NCBI RefSeq assembly: GCF_032062175.1
Contig: NZ_DAMBQK010000009.1
Span: 1-64,000, forward strand
From: Atlantibacter sp032062175
GTDB taxonomy: Bacteria > Pseudomonadota > Gammaproteobacteria > Enterobacterales > Enterobacteriaceae
Direction of reading: 5' to 3'
DNA: 64,000 nt
Shown here: piece by piece, positions 25,248 to 33,749 of the stretch
How positions within the stretch are numbered: position 1 is the stretch's first letter
Layout: the number at the start of each line of letters is the position of its first letter
Notes under the pieces: generated by a model
The model's database searches: none
The model's input: only the letters and a program-made list of their open reading frames with translations
What the model was told of the DNA's origin: nothing
Program-made: the position numbers and the translations under genes

Positions 25248-26351
25248 ATGTCATCAGAAAAACTGTTTACCCCATTAAAAGTGGGCGCTGTCACCGCGCC
25301 GAACCGCGTGTTTATGGCTCCGCTGACCCGTCTGCGCAGCATTGAGCCGGGCGATATCCCGACCGCCATGATGGTGGAGTATTACCGCCAGCGCGCCAGC
25401 TCCGGTCTGATCATCAGTGAAGCGACCCAAATTTCCGCTCAGGCTAAAGGTTATGCGGGTGCGCCAGGCCTGCACAGCGATGAACAGATCGCCGCCTGGA
25501 AGAAAATCACCGCCGCCGTTCATGAACGCGATGGCCGTATCGCGGTACAGCTGTGGCACACCGGGCGTATCTCCCACGCCAGCCTTCAACCAGGTGGCGA
25601 AGCGCCGGTCGCTCCTTCGGCGATCCGTGCGGAAACCCGCACTTCTTTACGTGATGAGCAGGGTCACGCTATCCGCGTTGACACCTCAACGCCACGCGCG
25701 CTGGAAACAGCAGAGATCCCAGGTATCGTGAATGACTTCCGCCAGGCGGTCATCAATGCCCGCGTAGCCGGGTTCGATCTGGTGGAACTGCACGCCGCCC
25801 ACGGCTATCTGCTGCACCAGTTCCTGTCCCCGGCCTCTAACCAGCGCACCGACGCCTGGGGCGGCAGCATCGAAAACCGCACCCGTTTAGTGCTTGACGT
25901 GGTGGATTCGGTCAGCGATGCCTGGGCGTCCGATCGCATCGGCATCCGTATTTCACCGCTGGGTCCGTTCAACGGCCTCGACAACGGCGAAGACCAGGAA
26001 GAAGCCGCGCTGTATCTGATTGGCGAACTGGCGAAGCGTAACCTGGCCTACCTGCATATTTCCGAACCAGACTGGGCAGGCGGCAAGCCTTACTCCGATG
26101 AATTCCGCGCTAAAGTGCGCCAGCAGTATCCAGGCGTGATCGTTGGCGCAGGGGCTTACACGGCAGAAAAAGCCGAAGCGTTGATTTCCAAAGGCTATAT
26201 CGATGCCGTGGCGTTTGGCCGCGTTTATATCGCTAACCCGGATCTGGTAGAGCGCCTACAGCATAAAGCGGAACTGAACGCGCAGAAACCGGAGCTGTTC
26301 TACGGCGGCGGCGCGGAAGGCTATATCGACTACCCGACGCTGCAATCGTAA
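25248..26351 (+). CDS. nemA: NemA, N-ethylmaleimide reductase (Old Yellow Enzyme family)
   Basis: 367 residues (365 in E. coli). This FMN-containing TIM-barrel ene-reductase uses NADPH to reduce activated alkenes, nitro compounds and other electrophiles. The N-terminal VGAVTAPNRVFMAPLTRLRS, the substrate-binding HAAHGYLLHQFLSP with its histidines, and the C-terminal phosphate-binding VAFGRVYIANPDLVERL are all present. The start at 25248 lies behind AGGAG. It belongs to the nemR-nemA-gloA defence operon. Confidence 0.96.
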   Translation: MSSEKLFTPLKVGAVTAPNRVFMAPLTRLRSIEPGDIPTAMMVEYYRQRASSGLIISEATQISAQAKGYAGAPGLHSDEQIAAWKKITAAVHERDGRIAVQLWHTGRISHASLQPGGEAPVAPSAIRAETRTSLRDEQGHAIRVDTSTPRALETAEIPGIVNDFRQAVINARVAGFDLVELHAAHGYLLHQFLSPASNQRTDAWGGSIENRTRLVLDVVDSVSDAWASDRIGIRISPLGPFNGLDNGEDQEEAALYLIGELAKRNLAYLHISEPDWAGGKPYSDEFRAKVRQQYPGVIVGAGAYTAEKAEALISKGYIDAVAFGRVYIANPDLVERLQHKAELNAQKPELFYGGGAEGYIDYPTLQS

Positions 26352-26355
26352 TTGA

Positions 26356-26377
26356 TAGCGGCGACGCATCGCCGCTA
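26356..26377 (+). terminator. Intercistronic hairpin between nemA and gloA
   Basis: A nine-base-pair stem TAGCGGCGA/TCGCCGCTA around a CGCA loop, four bases after the nemA stop. No T run follows, so it more likely stabilises the nemA mRNA or attenuates read-through into gloA than terminates fully. Confidence 0.5.
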
Positions 26378-26425
26378 TACTAAAATTCTCTTGATGGCTA
26401 AAAACTTACCGATAACGAGGATGTT

Positions 26426-26833
26426 ATGCGTTTACTTCACACCATGTTACGCGTTGGCGATTTGCAACGTTCTATCGATTTCTACACCAAAGTGCTGGGC
26501 ATGACCCTGCTGCGCACCAGCGAAAACGAAGAGTACAAGTACTCTCTGGCCTTCGTGGGCTACGGTCCGGAAAGTGAAGAAGCGGTTATCGAGCTGACTT
26601 ACAACTGGGGTGTGGACAGCTATGAACTCGGCACTGCATACGGCCACATCGCGTTAAGCGTTGATAACGCGGCTGAAGCCTGCGAACGCATTCGCGCTAA
26701 CGGCGGCAATGTCACTCGTGAAGCGGGCCCGGTTAAAGGCGGCACCACGGTTATCGCCTTCGTTGAAGATCCAGACGGTTACAAAATCGAACTGATCGAA
26801 GCCAAAGACGCCGGCAAAGGCCTCGGCAACTGA
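26426..26833 (+). CDS. gloA: Glyoxalase I (lactoylglutathione lyase)
   Basis: 135 residues, the E. coli length. The metal ligands H5, E56, H74 and E122 are all at the conserved numbers. It isomerises the methylglyoxal-glutathione hemithioacetal to S-lactoylglutathione, the first step of methylglyoxal detoxification. Its position after nemRA links it to NemR, which responds to methylglyoxal. An AACGAGG ribosome binding site precedes it. Confidence 0.97.
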   Translation: MRLLHTMLRVGDLQRSIDFYTKVLGMTLLRTSENEEYKYSLAFVGYGPESEEAVIELTYNWGVDSYELGTAYGHIALSVDNAAEACERIRANGGNVTREAGPVKGGTTVIAFVEDPDGYKIELIEAKDAGKGLGN

Positions 26834-26841
26834 TTACCTGG

Positions 26842-26860
26842 CGGGCGCTAACTGCGCCCG
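26842..26860 (+). terminator. Hairpin after gloA
   Basis: Stem CGGGCGC/GCGCCCG with a TAACT loop, eight bases after the gloA stop. A T-rich stretch (TTTTTTT) appears only about 20 bases later, so termination here is uncertain. Confidence 0.4.
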
Positions 26861-26929
26861 TCCTGCTGCAACTCCTCCCTTTTTTTGCCATAATACGCGC
26901 TGCTTTTATTCCCCAACATAGAGACGCTG

Positions 26930-27580
26930 ATGTCCGACAACGTTCAACTTACCGGTCTGTGCGACCGTTTTCGTGGTTTTTATCCCGTCGTGATTGATGT
27001 GGAAACTGCCGGATTCAACGCTAAAACCGACGCCCTGCTGGAAATTGCAGCCGTCACGCTAAAAATGGACGAACAGGGCTGGCTCGGTATCGACGAGACG
27101 CTGCACTTCCATGTCGAACCCTTCGAAGGTGCCCTGCTACAACCCGAAGCGCTGGCCTTTAACGGCATCGATCCCCATAACCCGCTGCGCGGCGCGGTCA
27201 GCGAATACGATGCGCTACACGCCATTTTTAAAATGGTACGCAAAGGCATTAAAGATCGCGGCTGCAACCGGGCGATTATGGTGGCGCACAACGCCACGTT
27301 CGATCACGGTTTTTTGATGGCGGCGGCGGAACGCGCCTCGCTGAAGCGCAACCCTTTCCACCCGTTTGTCACCTTTGATACCGCGGCGTTAAGCGGCCTG
27401 GCATTAGGGCAAACCGTGCTGGCGAAAGCCTGCCTGGCGGCGGGTATCCCGTTTGACAGCACCCAGGCGCACTCGGCGCTGTACGACACCGAACAAACGG
27501 CGCTGCTGTTCTGTGAAATCGTTAACCGCTGGAAGCGGCTCGGCGGCTGGCCTGTGCCGCCGCTACAGGCCGACGAATAA
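26930..27580 (+). CDS. rnt: Ribonuclease T
   Basis: 216 residues (215 in E. coli), a DEDDh 3'-5' exoribonuclease. Exo I motif VIDVETAGF (about 22-30), Exo II around VAHNATFDHGFL and Exo III HSALYDTE are intact. It trims tRNA 3' ends, matures 5S and 23S rRNA and takes part in tRNA-CCA turnover. In E. coli K-12 the large helicase gene lhr follows rnt. Here rnt is followed directly by a terminator and the convergent grxD. Confidence 0.96.
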   Translation: MSDNVQLTGLCDRFRGFYPVVIDVETAGFNAKTDALLEIAAVTLKMDEQGWLGIDETLHFHVEPFEGALLQPEALAFNGIDPHNPLRGAVSEYDALHAIFKMVRKGIKDRGCNRAIMVAHNATFDHGFLMAAAERASLKRNPFHPFVTFDTAALSGLALGQTVLAKACLAAGIPFDSTQAHSALYDTEQTALLFCEIVNRWKRLGGWPVPPLQADE

Positions 27581-27583
27581 ACA

Positions 27584-27611
27584 AAAAAAGCGACCTCTGG
27601 TCGCTTTTTTT
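27584..27611. terminator. Bidirectional terminator between rnt and grxD
   Basis: Stem GCGACC/GGTCGC flanked by A7 on the left and T7 on the right, so it can end transcripts from both convergent genes. Confidence 0.92.
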
Positions 27612-27624
27612 ATGCTTGCGCGAA

Positions 27625-27966
27625 TTATTCCGCGTCAGATTCTTTGTGTTTCTCAGCCGTTTCTTTGATCAGCTGTTGCAGTTCGCCGCGCTGATACATT
27701 TCGATAATGATATCGCAGCCGCCGACCAGTTCGCCGTCTACCCACAGTTGGGGGAATGTCGGCCAGTTAGCGTATTTCGGTAGCTCGGCGCGGATGTCCG
27801 GGTTCTGCAGAATATCAACGTAAGCAAAACGTTCGCCGCAAGCAGACAGCGCCTGCACGGCCTGAGCGGAGAAACCGCAGCTCGGCAGTTTCGGAGAGCC
27901 CTTCATATACAGCAGGATTGGGTTTTCAGCGATTTGGCGTTCAATTTTTTCGATTGTGGTGCTCAT
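27625..27966 (-). CDS. grxD: Monothiol glutaredoxin 4 (GrxD)
   Basis: 113 residues (115 in E. coli). A thioredoxin fold with the monothiol active site C30-G-F-S33 and the glutathione-binding WPTFPQLWVDGELVGGCDI. GrxD dimers bind a glutathione-ligated 2Fe-2S cluster and deliver clusters with BolA-type partners. A GAGGAAGC ribosome binding site precedes the start. It diverges from mepH. Confidence 0.97.
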   Translation of the reverse strand: MSTTIEKIERQIAENPILLYMKGSPKLPSCGFSAQAVQALSACGERFAYVDILQNPDIRAELPKYANWPTFPQLWVDGELVGGCDIIIEMYQRGELQQLIKETAEKHKESDAE

Positions 27967-28298
27967 TGTCTTGCTTCCTCAAGCTTCTCAGGCAAACAGC
28001 CTGTATTTTACTGGTTATCAGGGAACCGTGTAAATCGGGTAGATACAACGCCACAGTCCCGGTAAACATGTGGCAAGAATAACATTTTCACCACGTAAAG
28101 CCTTACTCTTTCACTCAACTATTGTGCAAATAACCATCATGCAATTCGCCAGTTGGTTATTTTATTTGCGCCCGGTACCAAAACAGCGTTTTGGGATAAT
28201 AACTCTCTTACCTTAGAGCAATTTTATAGATTAGAATCGACGGGTTTTTGGAAATCACCCGCTGGCATGATTGTCAGCTTAGTTCAGGGGAACGCTCA
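27967..28298. other. Divergent intergenic region grxD/mepH
   Basis: 332 bases with no gene. It must contain the grxD and mepH promoters. The middle is AT-rich, and I see no operator that I can name. An AGTTCAGGGGAACG stretch precedes the mepH start. Confidence 0.6.
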
Positions 28299-29147
28299 GT
28301 GGCGCGGATGAATAAAGTTTCGCTTACGCTTTGTGCTCTATTTTTTGCCTCTTTAAGCTTTACGCCATTAGCTCAGGCGTCGGAGAACGCACGTCCCTCA
28401 GCCGTGCATAAGCAAGTCACCAAGACCAAGACCAAGACCAAGACCAAGACCAGCAGCAAAAAGACCACGACCAGCAAGACCGCAGCAAAGAAAAAAACCA
28501 CGAAAACACCAGCAGCAAAGACCGCGAAAGCAACCAGCGCTAAAAAAATCACCTCCGGTAAAAAAACTACCACCTCTTCCAAAACCGTAGCCAAAAATCG
28601 TCGGGTAGCTCAACCTGTGACCGCCGCTGCGGACGTCGTCAAACAGACCTGTACCACATCCCGAAAGACCGGCAAGAAAAAGTGCGTGACGGCAAAAGCC
28701 AGCAAGCCGACCAGCATTGCCGAAGCGCATAAAATGCGGGTGCAGAAAGCGCAGCAAACCGCTATGAATAAACTGATGGGCCAGATTGGTAAACCCTACC
28801 GCTGGGGCGGCTCTTCGCCACGTACCGGTTTTGATTGCAGCGGGCTGATTTATTACGCCTATAAAGATCTGGTGAAGTTCCGCATTCCGCGTACCGCCAA
28901 TGAAATGTACCACCTGCGCGATGCCTCGCCGGTGAACGTGGCGGAACTGGAAAGCGGCGACCTGGTGTTCTTCCGCACCCGTGGCCGCGGCACCGCCGAC
29001 CACGTGGGCGTGTACGTCGGCAACGGGAAATTTATCCAGTCGCCGCGCTCTGGTCGCGATATTGAAATTACGTCTCTCAGCGAAGATTACTGGCAGCGCC
29101 ATTACGTGGGTGCACGCCGCGTAATGACGTCAAAAACTATTCGTTAA
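28299..29147 (+). CDS. mepH: MepH, murein DD-endopeptidase (NlpC/P60)
   Basis: 282 residues (271 in E. coli). The layout is a signal peptide (about 1-27), a long lysine-, threonine- and alanine-rich linker (about 35-150), and a C-terminal NlpC/P60 domain with catalytic C180 in FDCSGL and H235 in ADHVGVYVG. It cuts D-Ala-mDAP cross-links so that new murein strands can be inserted. I start it at the GTG at 28299, which aligns with the MARINR start of E. coli MepH; an ATG at 28308 is the alternative. The linker contains an exact six-base tandem repeat, noted separately. Confidence 0.94.
   Translation: MARMNKVSLTLCALFFASLSFTPLAQASENARPSAVHKQVTKTKTKTKTKTSSKKTTTSKTAAKKKTTKTPAAKTAKATSAKKITSGKKTTTSSKTVAKNRRVAQPVTAAADVVKQTCTTSRKTGKKKCVTAKASKPTSIAEAHKMRVQKAQQTAMNKLMGQIGKPYRWGGSSPRTGFDCSGLIYYAYKDLVKFRIPRTANEMYHLRDASPVNVAELESGDLVFFRTRGRGTADHVGVYVGNGKFIQSPRSGRDIEITSLSEDYWQRHYVGARRVMTSKTIR
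28419..28448 (+). repeat. Six-base microsatellite in mepH encoding Lys-Thr repeats
   Basis: Five perfect copies of ACCAAG in tandem, encoding an alternating Thr-Lys run in the disordered linker of MepH. Gain or loss of a unit keeps the reading frame. Confidence 0.95.
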
Positions 29148-29260
29148 TCCTCCCCCTGCCTGGCTAACAGGCAGGTAACTTCATCTTTTGCTTACCCTTT
29201 TGATTTGCTACCCTAAAGCCACACTAAATTTGTGGAATTTAGTGAAACATAATAAGGAGT

Positions 29261-29270
29261 GAAGCAATGT
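29261..29270 (+). promoter_or_regulatory. RyhB pairing site over the sodB start codon
   Basis: GAAGCAATGT spans the ribosome binding region and the ATG of sodB and is the exact complement of the RyhB core ACATTGCTTC. sodB is the classical RyhB target in E. coli, repressed under iron starvation. Just upstream, CACTAAATT/AATTTAGTG (29222-29244) forms a hairpin comparable to the sodB leader stem. Confidence 0.75.
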
Positions 29271-29848
29271 CGTTCGAATTACCTGCATTACCGTATGCCA
29301 AAGAGGCCCTCGCGCCGCATATCTCCGCTGAAACCCTGGAGTACCACTACGGCAAGCACCATCAGGCCTATGTCACCAATCTGAATAACCTGATCAAAGG
29401 CACCGCGTTTGAAGGAAAATCACTGGAAGAGATCGTGCGCAGAGCTGAAGGTGGGGTTTTCAATAACGCTGCACAGGTGTGGAACCACACCTTCTACTGG
29501 CACTGCCTGGCACCTCAGGCGGGCGGCGAGCCGACCGGCGCGCTGGCTGACGCCATCAACAAGGCGTTTGGCAGCTTTGCGGAATTTAAAGCGCAATTTA
29601 CCGATGCGGCTATTAAGAACTTTGGTTCTGGCTGGACATGGCTGGTGAAAAAACCCGACGGCGCGCTGGCGATTGTCTCAACCTCTAACGCAGGGACACC
29701 GCTGACCAGCGACGCTAAACCGCTGCTGACGGTGGACGTGTGGGAACATGCTTACTACATCGATTACCGCAACGCCCGCCCGCAGTATCTGGAGCACTTC
29801 TGGGCGCTGGTAAACTGGGAGTTTGCGGCGAAAAACTTCGCCGCCTAA
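29267..29848 (+). CDS. sodB: Iron superoxide dismutase
   Basis: 193 residues, the same length as E. coli SodB. The iron ligands are all present: H27, H74, D157 and H161 (the last two in DVWEHAYY). It dismutates cytoplasmic superoxide. An AAGGAG ribosome binding site precedes the ATG, and a RyhB-complementary sequence covers the start. It converges on ydhP over a strong shared hairpin. Confidence 0.98.
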   Translation: MSFELPALPYAKEALAPHISAETLEYHYGKHHQAYVTNLNNLIKGTAFEGKSLEEIVRRAEGGVFNNAAQVWNHTFYWHCLAPQAGGEPTGALADAINKAFGSFAEFKAQFTDAAIKNFGSGWTWLVKKPDGALAIVSTSNAGTPLTSDAKPLLTVDVWEHAYYIDYRNARPQYLEHFWALVNWEFAAKNFAA

Positions 29849-29856
29849 GCCCCATC

Positions 29857-29886
29857 ACGGAGAAGGTCGCCCTTCTCCGTTTTTTT
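29857..29886. terminator. Terminator between sodB and ydhP
   Basis: Stem CGGAGAAGG/CCTTCTCCG with a TCGC loop and a T run on the + strand, nine bases after the sodB stop. It touches the ydhP stop codon. It serves sodB and probably little of ydhP. Confidence 0.88.
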
Positions 29887-31051
29887 ATTCCGCCGCACAC
29901 AGCGTCTCGCGTTCACGTCTTGAAGACAGCACCACCAGCGCCAGCCCGACCGCCGCAATCATTGCGCCCATCACCGGCACCATGCTGAACCCTAACCCCG
30001 CCTGGATCACCGCGCCGCCTGCCGCCGCGCCCAGCGCATTGCCCAGGTTAAACGCCCCGATATTTACCGATGACGACAGTCCCGGCGCTTCGCTGGCAAC
30101 GCGCATTACGCGCATCTGCAACGGCGGCACCACCGCAAAGGTCGCCGCGCCCCATACCACCATGCTCAGCGCCGCGCCAAATTCACTGCGCGCCAGCCAC
30201 GGAATAGCGGCCATAATCACGATCAGCAGCAGTAAAAAGCCTTTCAGGGTGCCGGTCACGGATTTATCCGCCAGTCGGCCACCCAGCCAGTTGCCGAGGG
30301 AAAAACCGACGCCAATCAGCACCAGCATCGCGGTAACAAACAGCGGCGTGGCGTGGGTAACGTGCTGCAATACCGGCGAAATATAGGTATAGAGCGTAAA
30401 CATCGCCCCCGCGCCTAAGACGGTGGTTAACAGTGCGCTGACCACCTGCGGACGCATCAGTACCGATAACTCTTTTTTCACGTCCGGGCGTTCGCCTGCG
30501 CCGCCTTTCGGCAGCGAGAACCACAGGCTAACCATCGAAATCACACCGAGGCCCGCCGTCGCCAGGAACGACATCCGCCAGCCGATAGTCTCGCCGAGCC
30601 ATGTGGCAGCAGGCACGCCGCCGATATTGGCAATCGTCAGGCCCATAAACATCGTGGCGACCGCGCTGGCCTGTTTATGCTTCGGCACTACGCTTGCCGC
30701 GACCACCGACCCCAGGCCAAAAAACGCGCCGTGGTTCAGGCTGGTGATAATGCGTGAGACCATTAAAGTGGCGTAATCCGGCGCGATGGCGGAAAGCACA
30801 TTGCCGAGGGTGAAAATCGCCATCAGGAAGATCAGCGCGCTGCGCCGTGCGCGATGAGACAAAAGCAGCGTCATCAGCGGCGCGCCAACCATCACCCCCA
30901 CCGCATAGGCGCTGATGAGCATTCCGGCTGCGGGGATCGAGACATCGACACCTTTGGCGATGACGGGCAACAGCCCCATCGGTGAAAACTCAGTCGTGCC
31001 GATCCCAAACGCGCCGATAGCCAGCGCCAGCAACGGATAATTTATTTTCAT
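29885..31051 (-). CDS. ydhP: YdhP, major facilitator superfamily transporter
   Basis: 388 residues (389 in E. coli) with 12 predicted helices, of the AraJ-like drug:H+ antiporter group. It starts KINYPLLALAIGAFGIGTTEFSPMGLLPVIAKG, typical of this branch, and has the cytoplasmic loop LLSHRARRSALIFLM between helices 2 and 3. The substrate is unknown. The start at 31051 is chosen by conservation; there is no clear Shine-Dalgarno sequence before it. ynhF and purR follow upstream, as in E. coli. Confidence 0.94.
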   Translation of the reverse strand: MKINYPLLALAIGAFGIGTTEFSPMGLLPVIAKGVDVSIPAAGMLISAYAVGVMVGAPLMTLLLSHRARRSALIFLMAIFTLGNVLSAIAPDYATLMVSRIITSLNHGAFFGLGSVVAASVVPKHKQASAVATMFMGLTIANIGGVPAATWLGETIGWRMSFLATAGLGVISMVSLWFSLPKGGAGERPDVKKELSVLMRPQVVSALLTTVLGAGAMFTLYTYISPVLQHVTHATPLFVTAMLVLIGVGFSLGNWLGGRLADKSVTGTLKGFLLLLIVIMAAIPWLARSEFGAALSMVVWGAATFAVVPPLQMRVMRVASEAPGLSSSVNIGAFNLGNALGAAAGGAVIQAGLGFSMVPVMGAMIAAVGLALVVLSSRRERETLCAAE

Positions 31052-31296
31052 AGGTGAATTCCAGAAATCGTGTCGCTTCACGTGTGTTTACTACACGGCG
31101 ACCTGTCGCAAAAAAGAAGCAAAGAGTGACATTTGTCACATCAGAAAGGAAGTAACCATTTTGGCAAAAGATTTTTGCGCAAATGTGAATAATGAAGTGA
31201 AACAGAGGTGGGAGCCAGGAAAGGGAACCAAACACCAAAAAATAGCCATTTTCTGGTGTTTGTAATTGCCAAACGCGGTCGAAATGCAATTTCTGT

Positions 31297-31386
31297 TTAG
31301 TTCAGTACCGCAACTAAACCGGTTGCCACAATCAGTCCCAGCACGATAACGGTCGTCACCAGAGAAAATTTCAGGTCTGTGCTCAT
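31297..31386 (-). CDS. ynhF: YnhF, 29-residue inner-membrane peptide
   Basis: A short frame encodes MSTDLKFSLVTTVIVLG and ends in LVAVLN, 29 residues in total. It is nearly identical to E. coli YnhF, which also lies between ydhP and purR. It consists of one transmembrane helix. A GGAGAG ribosome binding site is seven bases before the ATG. The function is unknown; the E. coli peptide is a membrane protein expressed under several stresses. Confidence 0.92.
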   Translation of the reverse strand: MSTDLKFSLVTTVIVLGLIVATGLVAVLN

Positions 31387-31616
31387 TTTTGCTCTCCTTG
31401 TTACCCACATTAAAAGTGTGTGCAGATCATTTTTGCATAAATTCAGACAAAATTACCACGGGATTTAAGCTGATATGCGTTTTCCCTCTTCCCCTTTTGC
31501 GCAAGATCAGACAAAATCCGTCGCTACCTTATTTTTCACCAGCCATTGACCCCCTCCTTTTAATGTCGCAATCCCCGACATACTGCAACCGAAATGTTGC
31601 GGACCGAGGTTGGCAT

Positions 31617-31632
31617 AGGCAAACGTTTAACC
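31617..31632. promoter_or_regulatory. PurR box O1 in the purR promoter region
   Basis: AGGCAAACGTTTAACC matches the PurR operator consensus (central GCAAACGTTTNC) and lies 42 bases before the purR start. It fits the known autoregulation of purR. Confidence 0.85.
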
Positions 31633-31673
31633 TGTGATGAACAGGGGCTCGGAGAGGGTCTGGAGTAACAAGA

Positions 31674-32699
31674 ATGGCAACAATAAAAGATGTCGCTAAA
31701 CGCGCAAACGTTTCCACTACAACTGTGTCGCATGTGATTAACAAAACCCGCTTTGTTGCGGAAGAAACGCGCAATGCAGTTTGGGCAGCCATCAAGGAAT
31801 TGCACTATTCCCCGAGCGCCGTGGCGCGCAGTTTAAAAGTTAATCACACCAAGTCTATCGGTTTGCTGGCGACCAGCAGCGAAGCGCCCTATTTTGCTGA
31901 AATTATCGAAGCCGTGGAAAACAGTTGTTTCACCAAAGGCTATACGCTGATCCTCGGTAACGCCCATAACAACCAGGAAAAACAGCGCGCCTATCTGTCG
32001 ATGATGGCGCAAAAGCGCGTCGACGGTTTACTGGTGATGTGCTCCGAATACCCGGAATCCCTGCTGTCGATGCTGGAAGAGTATCGCCATATTCCGATGG
32101 TGGTGATGGACTGGGGCGAATCCAAAGCCGACTTCACCGACTCGGTGATCGATAACGCTTTCCAGGGCGGTTATATGGCCGGGCGCTACCTGATTGAGCG
32201 CGGCCACCGCGAAATCGGCGTGATCCCCGGTCCGCTGGAACGTAACACCGGCGCGGGCCGTCTGGCCGGTTTCCTGAAAGCGCTGGAAGAAGTGCAAATC
32301 AGCGTGCCGGAAAACTGGATTGTGCAGGGTGATTTCGAGCCGGAATCAGGTTATCGCGCCATGCAGCAGATCCTCTCACAGCAGCCGCGCCCTACTGCGG
32401 TGTTCTGCGGCGGCGATGTGATGGCGATGGGCGCGATTTGCGCCGCCGATGAGATGGGCCTGCGGGTGCCGCAGGATATTTCGGTGATCGGTTATGACAA
32501 TGTGCGCAACGCGCGCTATTTCAGCCCGGCGCTGACCACCATTCATCAGCCAAAAGATTCCCTGGGCGAAACCGCGTTTAATATGCTGCTCGACCGCATC
32601 GTGAATAAGCGTGAAGAGTCACAAACCATCGAAGTGCATCCGCGCCTGATTGAACGCCGCTCCGTCGCGGACGGTCCGTTCCGCGATTACCGCCGTTAA
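31674..32699 (+). CDS. purR: PurR, LacI-family purine repressor
   Basis: 341 residues, identical in length to E. coli PurR. An N-terminal LacI helix-turn-helix (MATIKDVAKRANVSTTTVSH), the hinge helix SPSAVARSLKV and a periplasmic-binding-protein-like domain for hypoxanthine or guanine are visible. With co-repressor it represses purine and pyrimidine synthesis genes. Two PurR boxes, one upstream and one inside the first codons, support autorepression. Confidence 0.98.
   Translation: MATIKDVAKRANVSTTTVSHVINKTRFVAEETRNAVWAAIKELHYSPSAVARSLKVNHTKSIGLLATSSEAPYFAEIIEAVENSCFTKGYTLILGNAHNNQEKQRAYLSMMAQKRVDGLLVMCSEYPESLLSMLEEYRHIPMVVMDWGESKADFTDSVIDNAFQGGYMAGRYLIERGHREIGVIPGPLERNTGAGRLAGFLKALEEVQISVPENWIVQGDFEPESGYRAMQQILSQQPRPTAVFCGGDVMAMGAICAADEMGLRVPQDISVIGYDNVRNARYFSPALTTIHQPKDSLGETAFNMLLDRIVNKREESQTIEVHPRLIERRSVADGPFRDYRR
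31702..31717. promoter_or_regulatory. PurR box O2 inside the purR coding sequence
   Basis: GCGCAAACGTTTCCAC lies over codons 10-15 of purR and matches the PurR consensus core. E. coli purR has a comparable second operator within the 5' coding region. Confidence 0.8.
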
Positions 32700-32714
32700 T
32701 CTTCCTGGAGCCGG

Positions 32715-33626
32715 TTATTCCGGCTCCATCAACCACTCCCGGTTCAGCGTTTCGCTATCGCCCAGATAATCCAGCAGCCACAGCAGCGCAGGCGAAGTAT
32801 CGGTCTGCTTCCAGGTGAGGCAGCACGGGGAGTCCGGGAACGGGTCGTCCAGTTCCAGCTTTTTCCAGCGCCCTGCCACCACCGGGTCGTGCGCCACATG
32901 CGCAGGCACCATGCCGACGCACAAGCCGTTGTTTAAACACGCCACCGCTGTCGCCCAGTCTGGCACCACTACGCGGCGCTGATTATCCAGCAGCCAGGTG
33001 GTGCGCTTGGGCAACGAGCGCGAGGTATCTTCCAGTACCAGCGACGGCCACTGGCGCAGTTGGTCATCGCTGAGCGGTGTTGGTTCCGCCGCCAGCGGAT
33101 GGCTGGCGCTCACCACACACTGCCAGCTTAGCGGCCCCATATCGCGAAACGCGAACCGTCCGCCCACCGGGATCGCCTGGGTCGCGCCAATCGCCAGCTC
33201 GACGCGCCCGTCCGACAGCGCATCCCACACGCCGTTAAACACTTCCTGGGCGACAATCAGTTCCACATCGTCGAAATGGCGATAGAAATCGAGGATTAGC
33301 TGGCGGGTGCGCGTCGGTTTGACGATATTATCGACCGCAATAGAGAGCTGCCCGCGCCAACCGTTGGCGATCTGCTGGCATTGCTGGCGCGTGACCATCA
33401 TTTTTCTGATAACAGAACGGCCCTCTTTTAAAAACCACGCCCCGGCAGGCGTCAGCTCCACTTCCCGGTGACGGCGGATAAATAGCGGAACCGCCAGCCA
33501 TTCTTCCAGTTGTTTAACGGTATAGCTCACCGCCGACGGCACCCGGTGCAGTTCCTGCGCCGCCGCGCTGAAGCTGCCGTTACGCGCCACCGCATCAACC
33601 ACTTCCAGTGAATATTCAGACCACAT
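32715..33626 (-). CDS. punR: PunR (YdhB), LysR-family regulator of punC
   Basis: 303 residues. An N-terminal LysR helix-turn-helix (SFSAAAQELHRVPSAVSYTVKQLEEWL) is followed by a two-lobed effector domain. In E. coli YdhB was renamed PunR, an activator of the divergent purine nucleoside transporter gene punC. The divergent arrangement with punC is kept, and the shared 123-base spacer holds candidate operators. Confidence 0.93.
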   Translation of the reverse strand: MWSEYSLEVVDAVARNGSFSAAAQELHRVPSAVSYTVKQLEEWLAVPLFIRRHREVELTPAGAWFLKEGRSVIRKMMVTRQQCQQIANGWRGQLSIAVDNIVKPTRTRQLILDFYRHFDDVELIVAQEVFNGVWDALSDGRVELAIGATQAIPVGGRFAFRDMGPLSWQCVVSASHPLAAEPTPLSDDQLRQWPSLVLEDTSRSLPKRTTWLLDNQRRVVVPDWATAVACLNNGLCVGMVPAHVAHDPVVAGRWKKLELDDPFPDSPCCLTWKQTDTSPALLWLLDYLGDSETLNREWLMEPE

Positions 33627-33749
33627 GTTCTGCCTGCAAAAAATTTGAAAGGAACGTGCAAATATTAACGTTTCACAAGGACGATTGCACTTTTGTACAC
33701 TCCTGCGTCCGTAATAAGCGTTATCAGATCAAAAAAGAAGAGAATTACC

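Noticed and set aside
28398..29102. A 234-codon frame antisense to mepH
   Set aside because: It overlaps a recognised NlpC/P60 gene completely and has low-complexity Gly/Phe composition typical of shadow frames.
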